A stretch of 51,758 nucleotides of DNA from assembly GCF_030411955.1 (NCBI RefSeq), contig NZ_JASNRA010000009.1, positions 157,960 through 209,717 on the forward strand, given 5' to 3'. The position numbers were made by a program, and so were the translations under genes. The DNA is from Massilia sp. YIM B02443. Lineage in GTDB: Bacteria > Pseudomonadota > Gammaproteobacteria > Burkholderiales > Burkholderiaceae_D. Numbering within the stretch: the first letter of the stretch is position 1; every line of letters starts with the position of its first letter. The notes beneath the pieces are model-generated. The model made no database searches, was not told where the DNA came from, and saw nothing but the letters and a program-made list of their open reading frames with translations. Positions 18,249 through 25,045 of the stretch are shown here, piece by piece.

Positions 18249-19864
18249 CGCGCCGCACCGCCTTCCGTTGCCGGCAGCCACAGCGCCACCTGGCTGCCGC
18301 CGCCCGGCGTCGAGTCGATCTCGACCACGCCGCCGTGCAGGTCGACGATCTCGCGCACGATGGTCATGCCAAGGCCGTTGCCGGCGACGTCGGGCAGGGC
18401 GCCGGCGCGCCAGAAGGCGTCATAGACCTGCTCGCGCTGTTCCGGCGTCATGCCGATGCCCTGGTCGCGCACGGTCGCCAGCACGCCCGGACGGCCGTCG
18501 CGCGAGTCGAGCGAGAGCGCGATCGCGACCCGGCTCTCGGGCGCTGAATAAGCCAGCGCGTTGCTGACGATATTGTGCAGCGCCTGCTGGATGCGCAGCG
18601 GGTCGGCGAACACGCGCGGCAGCGCCGGGCCCGGCTGCAGGTCGAGGCGCGCGGCCTGGGCCCGGTCTTCCAGCGCGGCGTGCATCTTGGCCAGCACCTC
18701 GCGCAGGTCGAGCGCGGCCGGGTGCAGCTGGCTCGAGCCGCCGGAGTCGATGCGCGCCAGGTCGAGCATCTGGTTCACCAGGCTGATCAGGCGGGTAGCC
18801 TGGCGGTGGATGATGTCCATCAGCTCGCGCCCGGTGGCGGCGTCGAAGTCGCGCTTGAGCAGCAGTTCCGAAAAGCCGAGGATGCTGGCCATCGGGGTGC
18901 GCAGCTCGTGGCTGGCGGTGCGGAAATAATTGTGGCGGCGCTCGTTGGCGGCGCGCATCCGTTCCTGCTCGGCGCGGTAGGGTGCGACGTCGTGCACCGC
19001 CACCGCCAGGTGGGTGCGGCCGTCGAGCGGCATGGCGGCGATCGTGATCTCGGCCGCGAACAGGGTGCCGTCGGCGCGCCGGCCGCTGCCGTCGTGGCGC
19101 TTCACCGGGGCCGGCTCGAAGCCGATCAGGCTGGCCGCCGGCTGGCGCGCCAGCACGGTGCAGGGAGCGCCGAACATGCGCTCAGCCGCTTCGTTGCAGG
19201 ACACGATGGCGCCGCTGTCGTCGAGCAGCAGCACGCCGTCCGGCAGGTGGTCGAGCAGGGCGCGCACCGCGTGCTCGCTGCGGCGCTGGCGCTCGGCCGC
19301 AATGCCCAGTTCGATGGCGGCGACTTCGTTGCCGACGATGCCGGCCAGGTCGCGCAGCAGGACGCGTTCCTCGTCGTTGAATTCGCGCGGCACGCGGTCG
19401 AGGATGCACAGGGTGCCGATGCGGTGGCCGTCGCCGGCCGCGATCGGCGAACCGGCATAGAAGCGCACCGGGTTGTCGCCCTGCACCATCGGGGTGTGGG
19501 CGAAGCGTGCGTCTTCGCAGGCATCGCGCACCACCATCACGTCGTCCTGCAGGATGGCATGGGCGCAGAACGAGGCGGCGCGCGGGGTTTCGGGAAGCGT
19601 CATGCCGACGCGCGACTTGAACCACTGGCGCTCGGCGTCGATCAGGCTGACCAGCGCCGTCGATACCCCGAACAGGCGCGCCGCCAGGCGCGTGATGCGG
19701 TCGAAACGGGCGTCGGGCGGCGTGTCGAGCAGGTTCAGGTCGAGCAGGACCTGGAGGCGCTGCGCTTCGTTGTCGGGTAGTGGAGCAACTGCGGGAGCGG
19801 CGGCGGCGGCTGAAGCGGCAGGCTCGGCAATGGCGGTCGCGGGCTGGATGGCATGCGCGGTCAT
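18245..19864 (-). CDS. Soluble GAF-PAS histidine kinase, copy 1
   Basis: A 539-residue cytoplasmic kinase with no membrane helix. An Ala/Pro-rich leader is followed by a GAF domain (about 35-180) starting VLLDLNLLDTPPDARFDRITR, a PAS domain (about 190-300), a HisKA with His319 in ASHELRTPMASILGFSELL, and a HATPase with NIVSNALAYS, RDQGIGMTPEQ and GNGLGMTIV. The C-terminal half is closely similar to the kinase at 20813-22456, and the two share the DTPP-E/D-ARFDRITRLA and ERQWFKSR GAF signatures, so they are paralogues. It lies 46 bp downstream of an HTH-receiver regulator and overlaps a receiver gene, forming one operon. GAF ligand unknown; a cytosolic or redox cue is plausible. Confidence 0.9.
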   Translation of the reverse strand: MTAHAIQPATAIAEPAASAAAAAPAVAPLPDNEAQRLQVLLDLNLLDTPPDARFDRITRLAARLFGVSTALVSLIDAERQWFKSRVGMTLPETPRAASFCAHAILQDDVMVVRDACEDARFAHTPMVQGDNPVRFYAGSPIAAGDGHRIGTLCILDRVPREFNDEERVLLRDLAGIVGNEVAAIELGIAAERQRRSEHAVRALLDHLPDGVLLLDDSGAIVSCNEAAERMFGAPCTVLARQPAASLIGFEPAPVKRHDGSGRRADGTLFAAEITIAAMPLDGRTHLAVAVHDVAPYRAEQERMRAANERRHNYFRTASHELRTPMASILGFSELLLKRDFDAATGRELMDIIHRQATRLISLVNQMLDLARIDSGGSSQLHPAALDLREVLAKMHAALEDRAQAARLDLQPGPALPRVFADPLRIQQALHNIVSNALAYSAPESRVAIALSLDSRDGRPGVLATVRDQGIGMTPEQREQVYDAFWRAGALPDVAGNGLGMTIVREIVDLHGGVVEIDSTPGGGSQVALWLPATEGGAAR

Positions 19865-19910
19865 GGTTTGTCTCGTCGGGTGGCGCCTTGGGCGTTGTGT
19901 TGAACCGGTC

Positions 19911-20678
19911 TCAGGCCGCCTTCGGCAGCGCCGACGTGACCGCCGCGCGCAAAGCCGCCAGCGGCGCCGGCTTGGTGAAGAAAGTCACGTCGGCGGGCAG
20001 GCCCATCGACAGTACGGTTGGTTGGTCCAGGCCGCTGATCACGACCAGCGGCAAGGTGGCGGTGGCCGGGTCGCCGCGCAGGGCGCGGATCATGCCGAAG
20101 CCGTCCAGGCCGGGCATGTGCAGGTCGCTCAGCAGCACGTCGGGACGGGCATGGCCGACCTGGGCCAGCGCTTCGATGCCGTTGCTGGCCTTGCGCACGG
20201 CGATGTTCATGTCCCAGGTCGAGATTTCAAGTTCGTACAGACGCAGCAGCATGGGGTCGTCGTCGACGATCAGGACCGAGCGCGGCGCTTCGACGGCGGG
20301 CGCAAGCGTGGTGGCGACGATGGACGCGACAGGCGTGGCGGCCTCGGGCACGGCGGCGATGGCCGCGCTGGAAAAGGCGGCCGCGGCGGCGGCGACGACG
20401 GCGGCGCGCAACGCGGCGCTGGAAGCGGAACCGGCCCCTGCGGCGGCGCCGTGCCCGGCCAGCGCGTTGCGCCGGCCTTCGAGCAGGCACTCGACCGAGT
20501 CGTTGGCGATGCGGCGGTGGCCGCCGGCGGTCTTCCAGGCCCGCAGCGTGCCGTTCTCGACCCACATCTGGACGGTGCGGTGCGAGACGCCGATGCGCGC
20601 GGCCGCCTGGCGGGTGGTGCAGAACGCGGCGCGGTCGTAGCCGGGCTGTTCCACTGCTTCGTGATCGGCAATTTTCAT
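19911..20678 (-). CDS. HTH-receiver regulator with inverted domain order, copy 1
   Basis: A 255-residue protein with a DNA-binding domain first and a receiver last, opposite to most response regulators. Residues about 18-68 form an excisionase/MerR-like winged HTH (TTRQAAARIGVSHRTVQMWV, then KTAGGHRRI). A long Ala-rich linker (about 72-128) leads to the receiver (about 130-250), with VLIVDDDP, phospho-acceptor Asp185 in LLSDLHMPG, Ser in VVISGLD and Lys in FFTKPAPL. It probably binds DNA under control of phosphorylation by the GAF-PAS kinase encoded 46 bp downstream. It has no Shine-Dalgarno site, and the promoter -10 ends only 8 nt before the ATG, so the mRNA may be leaderless. It is paralogous to the protein at 22464-23132. 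Confidence 0.88.
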   Translation of the reverse strand: MKIADHEAVEQPGYDRAAFCTTRQAAARIGVSHRTVQMWVENGTLRAWKTAGGHRRIANDSVECLLEGRRNALAGHGAAAGAGSASSAALRAAVVAAAAAAFSSAAIAAVPEAATPVASIVATTLAPAVEAPRSVLIVDDDPMLLRLYELEISTWDMNIAVRKASNGIEALAQVGHARPDVLLSDLHMPGLDGFGMIRALRGDPATATLPLVVISGLDQPTVLSMGLPADVTFFTKPAPLAALRAAVTSALPKAA

Positions 20679-20686
20679 ATTTACCG

Positions 20687-20714
20687 ATTTTACTGTTTCA
20701 CATTTGCCTGTCAA
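20687..20714 (-). promoter_or_regulatory. Near-consensus sigma70 promoter, TTGACA-N16-TAAAAT
   Basis: On the minus strand TTGACA (20714-20709) and TAAAAT (20692-20687) are 16 bp apart. Transcription should start about 7 nt downstream, at or within 1-3 nt of the ATG at 20678, implying a leaderless transcript. Confidence 0.75.
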
Positions 20715-20720
20715 GGCAAA
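20703..20720. promoter_or_regulatory. Palindrome TTTGCCT-GTCA-AGGCAAA over the -35 box
   Basis: A perfect 7-bp inverted repeat encloses the -35 hexamer of the promoter. Its position suits a repressor site, possibly for autoregulation by the HTH-receiver protein; this is an inference. Confidence 0.55.
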
Positions 20721-20812
20721 CCCGCAGCGCCAAGAAATTACTGTCGAGCAAGCGCCGAGCGGCGCGGTTTTTGTGGCGCGGGCGGTACACCCGCGCTCGC
20801 CAGACTGCCCGA

Positions 20813-22456
20813 TCAGCCCGCTACCGGCAGGTAGACGGTAACTTCGGTGCCGACCCCGACCGCCGATTCGACGACGATGCGGCCGCCATGCAAGTCGATG
20901 ATTTCTTTCAGGATTGTCATGCCCAGGCCGCTGCCGGGCACGCTCGAGTCGCGGTCGGCGCGGTAGAACGCGTCGAACACCTGGCTCTGCTGGGCGGGCG
21001 TCATGCCGTAGCCGCGGTCGCGCACCCGGATCGCGATCTCGCGCCGGCCCTCGCCGGTTTCCAGGCCGGCCGCCAGCACGATCGGGGTATCCGGGGCCGA
21101 ATACTTGATGCTGTTGCTGAGGATATTGGTCAGCGCCTGCTGCAGCTTCTGGACGTCGGCCGTCAGGCGCGGCAAGCCTTCGGCCAGCTCGACGCTGACG
21201 CGGTGCGCCTGGCCCAGGCCTTCCAGCCCGGACAGGGTCCTGGCCACCAGCGCCTGCAGCGTCACCGGGGCGATCTTGAGCTGTTCCTTGCCGCCGGCCT
21301 CGATGCGCGCCAGGTCCAGCAGCTGGTTGACCAGCTCGACCAGGCGGCTGGTTTCGCGGTGGATGATCTCGACCAGCTCGCGCTGGGTAGCCGGATCGAA
21401 GTCGCGTTTGAGCAACAGTTCCGAAAAGCCCAGCACGCTCGACATTGGCGTGCGCAGCTCGTGGGTGGCGGTGGCGAAATGGTGCCGGCTGCGCTCTTCC
21501 AGCGCGCGCCGCGCCGAGATGTCGCGCACGGTGGCGGCGAACATCGGGCGCCCGGCCCACAGCAGGGCGCAATACGACAGTTCGATCGGGAACGGGGCGC
21601 CGTCCAGGCGCCGCGCGCCGGTCTCGCACGGCGCGCCCTCGGGCAGGCGGCCGTGGGCGCGCAGGCGCGCCGGGTCTTCCTCGAGCAGCGTATGCACCGG
21701 CCGCCCGATCAGGGCGCCGGCGCCGGCGTCGGCGCCGAAGATGTCGGCCGCCGCGCGGTTGGCGGCGACGATGGCGCCGTCGGCGTCGAGCATCAGCACG
21801 CCGTCGGCCAGGTTGGCCACCAGCGCCCGTTCCCAGCCCGAGGGCATGGCCCCGGCCGGGCCCAGCACCGGGCGGCCGGTGGCGCCGGCGCGCAATTCCT
21901 CGCCGGCGATCGCGGCCAGGTCGCGCAGCGCGCGCAGCTGGCCTTCGTCGAAGCGGCGCACCGCGCTGTCGATCACGCACAGGGCGCCGACCCGGCTGCC
22001 GTCGGGCGCGGCCAGCGGGATGCCGGCGTACGAGCGCACGTGCGGCGCGCCCTGCACGAACGGGTTGTCGCGGAAACGCGGGTCGAGCAGGGTGTCCTCG
22101 ATCGTCAGGCCGTGTTCGTCCTGGATGGTGTAGGTGCAGAAGGAATCGGCGCGCGAGGTTTCCTGCAGGTCGAGGCCGGCGCGCGACTTGAACCACTGGC
22201 GCTCGGCGTCGACCAGCGCGATCAGCGACACCGGCACGTCCAGCAGGCGGCAGGCCAGGCGGGTGATGCGATCGAAGCGTTCCTCGGGCGGAGTGTCGAG
22301 CAGGTGCAGCGCCTGCAGGGCGCGCAGACGCACAGTTTCGGGCTGCAAGATCGCGGGCTGCAACATCGCAGGCTGCAATACCGCAGCTTGCGCGACGGCT
22401 GGCTGCAGGGGCAGGGGAGAGGCGGTACGGTGCGTGCTGTCCGGCTCGTTGTTCAT
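20813..22456 (-). CDS. Soluble GAF-PAS histidine kinase, copy 2
   Basis: A 547-residue cytoplasmic kinase. An N-terminal stretch with repeated LQPA units (about residues 14-40) is followed by a GAF domain beginning LHLLDTPPEERFDRITR, a PAS domain (about 205-305), a HisKA with His332 in ATHELRTPMSSVLGFSELL, and a HATPase with NILSNSIKYS, RDRGYGMTPAQ and GSGLGMTIL. Catalytic motifs are intact. The ribosome site AGGA sits in the last codons of the upstream HTH-receiver gene, only 7 bp separate the genes, and both are minus strand, so they are coupled. It is paralogous to the kinase at 18245-19864, but no receiver gene follows this copy. Confidence 0.9.
   Translation of the reverse strand: MNNEPDSTHRTASPLPLQPAVAQAAVLQPAMLQPAILQPETVRLRALQALHLLDTPPEERFDRITRLACRLLDVPVSLIALVDAERQWFKSRAGLDLQETSRADSFCTYTIQDEHGLTIEDTLLDPRFRDNPFVQGAPHVRSYAGIPLAAPDGSRVGALCVIDSAVRRFDEGQLRALRDLAAIAGEELRAGATGRPVLGPAGAMPSGWERALVANLADGVLMLDADGAIVAANRAAADIFGADAGAGALIGRPVHTLLEEDPARLRAHGRLPEGAPCETGARRLDGAPFPIELSYCALLWAGRPMFAATVRDISARRALEERSRHHFATATHELRTPMSSVLGFSELLLKRDFDPATQRELVEIIHRETSRLVELVNQLLDLARIEAGGKEQLKIAPVTLQALVARTLSGLEGLGQAHRVSVELAEGLPRLTADVQKLQQALTNILSNSIKYSAPDTPIVLAAGLETGEGRREIAIRVRDRGYGMTPAQQSQVFDAFYRADRDSSVPGSGLGMTILKEIIDLHGGRIVVESAVGVGTEVTVYLPVAG
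22341..22415. repeat. 15-bp minisatellite, about five units, inside kinase copy 2
   Basis: Units of the form GGCTGCAA-ATCGC- repeat every 15 bp. The first three are close, the fourth diverged and the fifth partial. In frame they give the LQPA repeats of the kinase N-terminus, so copy number can change without a frameshift. Confidence 0.75.
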
Positions 22457-22463
22457 GTTGTTT

Positions 22464-23132
22464 TTATCCTGATTGCTGCTCGCCTGCCTCCGCGCCGGCT
22501 CCGAAGATCTGTTCCACGGTCTTGCGCAGTTCGGCGAACCGCACCGGCTTGGAAAACACCGGAATGTCTTCCGGCAAGCCCATCGAAGCGATGGTAGCGC
22601 GGTCGAGGCCGCTGATCACGACGATCGCCATCTTGCCATAACGCGGATCGGCGCGAAGCGTGCGTACCATGCGGAAACCATCCATCCCCGGCATGTTCAA
22701 GTCGCTGATCAACAGGTGGGGACGCGCCTCGCCGATCCGGATCAGGGCGTCGAAACCGTCGCGCGCCTTGATCAGCTCGGCGTCCAGGCCCCAGCCCGAG
22801 ATTTCCAGCTCGTACAGGCGCAGCAGGGTGGCGTCGTCGTCGGCCATCACGATGCGGCGGCCGGCGGCGGCTTCCGGCTCGGGCGCCGCCGCAGCCGGCG
22901 CGTTGGCCGACACCGCCTGGTTGCGCTGCGCCACCAGCCGGTGCACCGACGACAGCAGGATGCGGCGGTGGCCGCCCGCGGTCTTCCACGCCTGCAAGAC
23001 GCCGCTCTCGACCCACAGCTGCACCGTCCGGTGCGATACGCCCAGCAGGCTGGCGGCCTCCTTGGTGGAGCAGACTTCGGAAGAAGCGGGGTCGGATTGC
23101 TGTGCCGAGGGCGAATTACTGTGCGATGTCAT
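22464..23132 (-). CDS. HTH-receiver regulator with inverted domain order, copy 2
   Basis: A 222-residue protein with the same plan as the one at 19911-20678. An excisionase/MerR-like HTH (about 20-70) reads STKEAASLLGVSHRTVQLWV and KTAGGHRRI. A shorter linker precedes the C-terminal receiver (about 92-212), with IVMADDDA, phospho-acceptor Asp144 in LISDLNMPGMDG, Ser in VVISGLD and Lys in VFSKPVRF. HTH recognition residues are nearly the same as copy 1, so the two may share DNA sites. The downstream kinase is the likely phosphodonor. A perfect inverted repeat lies about 32 bp before the start. No strong ribosome site is visible. Confidence 0.88.
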   Translation of the reverse strand: MTSHSNSPSAQQSDPASSEVCSTKEAASLLGVSHRTVQLWVESGVLQAWKTAGGHRRILLSSVHRLVAQRNQAVSANAPAAAAPEPEAAAGRRIVMADDDATLLRLYELEISGWGLDAELIKARDGFDALIRIGEARPHLLISDLNMPGMDGFRMVRTLRADPRYGKMAIVVISGLDRATIASMGLPEDIPVFSKPVRFAELRKTVEQIFGAGAEAGEQQSG

Positions 23133-23163
23133 GGATGTTCGTGTGCATAGGTAAATAGCCCTA

Positions 23164-23189
23164 GCGCCATGCCGGATTGGTCATGGCGC
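23164..23189. promoter_or_regulatory. Inverted repeat GCGCCATG-N10-CATGGCGC upstream of HTH-receiver copy 2
   Basis: A perfect 8-bp inverted repeat lies 31 bp upstream of the start codon. It could be an operator for the HTH protein itself or a 5'-UTR hairpin. Its sequence differs from the palindrome ahead of copy 1. Confidence 0.5.
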
Positions 23190-23334
23190 ACGATGCATTA
23201 CGCGATCCGGCAAGCGGCAGCGCGGGTGAATACAGCTGGGCAAGTCAACAATCTATCAAATTATCACGTTTCGCGATAGTGAAAGGTGGTAACTAATTTC
23301 TGGATTGTAACTTACGGTCGCTGATCGTGGCGCA

Positions 23335-25023
23335 CTATTGCACGGTCACGGTAATCGTGACCTGTCCCGACGCCCCCGGCGCCAGGGTTCCGGTGAAGCC
23401 CCACTCGACCTTGCCGTTGGCGCCGGGTTCCGGTTTTGCCGACACCGAGCAGGTCGCCAGGCCCGCCGGCAGCGCGCCGCAGCTGCTGTCGGCGTAGGTG
23501 GTGAAGGCCGGTGTGCTGTCGCTGATCTTCAGGTCGTTGAGCGTGGTGGTGCCGGTGTTTTCGTACCTGATGGTGTAGACGATGGTCGCGCCCGGGGTGG
23601 CGTTGGCCTTGTCCGCGGTCTTGCTCAGCTTGAAATCGTCGCACGACTGGCCGATGCCTTCCACCGTCACCACCATCTGGCCCAGGCCGATGCCCAGCAG
23701 TTTCAACAGCGGATCGGCGACGCCGCTCAGCACCGGCGCGATCACCGGCGTGATGGTCTTGGTGACCAGGGTCTTGACCAGCGGTTCGACCACGCCCTGC
23801 AGCAGGCCGAGCAGGGGCATGCTGTCGATCTGCAGGTTGTTGACCAGGCTGTTGGCGGCGTTGGTGACGAACACGGCGCTGGTGCTGACGGTGCGGGTCT
23901 GCGGGAAGCTGCCCGACATCGTCACGCTGCGCGAGAACGGCGCATCGCCGCGCACGATGCTCTTGACCTTGAGCGGGATGTTGACCGACGCCAGGCCCAG
24001 CGCCAGGGTGGCCTGCAGCTGGCCGATGGTGCCGAAGCCGACGTCCGAATCCAGGATGCGCTTCGAGCGGTTGAAGAATACGCTGTCGTCGATGCTGCCG
24101 ATGTAGATGTCGGCCACGCCCGGCGCCACCTGCAGGGTGACGCTCTTGGCCACCGCGTCCACGGCGCCCAGGCTGCCTTCGCCGCGCGCCACGTCCACGT
24201 AGACGTCGAGCTTGCCGATCGCGATCGAGGCCGATTGCAGCAGGCCGAGGCCGACCAGGGTGTCGGTGACCGGGGCCAGCGTGACCAGGTCGAGCTTGAG
24301 CTTGACGCGGATCGCCGCCGAATGGAAGGTCGAGCCGGTCGGGCCGCAGACATACGACGGCGGTTCGATCGCCTGGGCGTACAGCTGCAGGCTGTTGACC
24401 ACGCCGGCTGCGCCGAGCAGGCCGCCCGAGATCCCGATCGGGGCCGGGGTGGTCAGCACGTTGCTGCGGTTGTACAGCTGCACCAGGCCGGTCAGCATGT
24501 CGAGCGCGTTCACGGTGGTGGTGCCCAGGCTGCCGGTGTCGACGGTCAGTTTCAGCAGGTCGCCCAGGCGCACGGTGCCGCCGGCGCCGTTCAGCGCCGA
24601 GGCCAGGCCGGACAACGCCGAGGCCAGCTGCGGCTTGGCCTCGGCCTGGGCCTCGAGCGACAGCGCGGTGGCGATCTGGGCCAGGGTGACGTTGGCGCCC
24701 AGCGCTTGCGACGGGCTCGACAGGTTGAGCTGGGTCTGCAGGATCTTGAGCGTGTTCAGCAGGTTCAGGTTGCCGCCCGCCAGCGCGTTCCAGTCCAGCG
24801 CATTGAGCGAGACGCCGGTGCCGAGCAGGCCGCCCAGCAGCGGGCCGAGCAGGGCGCTCTGGCTGGTGTCGACGCTGGCCAGGCGCGGGCCGGCGGTGAT
24901 GCAGGCGCCGGTCGTGGTGCAGGCCGCCTGCGACGGCGCGGCGCCGAACAGGCCGGCCGCCAGCAGCAGGCAGGTGATGATGAAATGGTTCAGCCAGACC
25001 AGGCGCGGGAGATGATGTTTCAT
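23335..25023 (-). CDS. Secreted DUF11-domain protein, 562 residues
   Basis: A Sec signal peptide (hydrophobic about 12-28, likely cleavage after APSQA) leads to a long Leu/Asn/Ala-rich region (about 50-450). This has repeated LLGGLLG and NLLNTLKIL-type amphipathic stretches and resembles the extracytoplasmic part of some TadG-associated proteins. A C-terminal DUF11 Ig-like domain (about 465-562) has SKTADKANATPGATIVYTIR and the ending LAPGASGQVTITVTV. Four cysteines near the N-terminus and in the DUF11 domain may form disulfides. It is the last gene of the DUF11 set, 22 bp after the barrel protein, so co-transcribed. There is no obvious membrane anchor, so it is probably periplasmic or surface-bound through the barrel protein. 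The function is unknown. Confidence 0.75.
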   Translation of the reverse strand: MKHHLPRLVWLNHFIITCLLLAAGLFGAAPSQAACTTTGACITAGPRLASVDTSQSALLGPLLGGLLGTGVSLNALDWNALAGGNLNLLNTLKILQTQLNLSSPSQALGANVTLAQIATALSLEAQAEAKPQLASALSGLASALNGAGGTVRLGDLLKLTVDTGSLGTTTVNALDMLTGLVQLYNRSNVLTTPAPIGISGGLLGAAGVVNSLQLYAQAIEPPSYVCGPTGSTFHSAAIRVKLKLDLVTLAPVTDTLVGLGLLQSASIAIGKLDVYVDVARGEGSLGAVDAVAKSVTLQVAPGVADIYIGSIDDSVFFNRSKRILDSDVGFGTIGQLQATLALGLASVNIPLKVKSIVRGDAPFSRSVTMSGSFPQTRTVSTSAVFVTNAANSLVNNLQIDSMPLLGLLQGVVEPLVKTLVTKTITPVIAPVLSGVADPLLKLLGIGLGQMVVTVEGIGQSCDDFKLSKTADKANATPGATIVYTIRYENTGTTTLNDLKISDSTPAFTTYADSSCGALPAGLATCSVSAKPEPGANGKVEWGFTGTLAPGASGQVTITVTVQ

Positions 25024-25045
25024 GTCGAATCCAGTGTGTTCTGTT

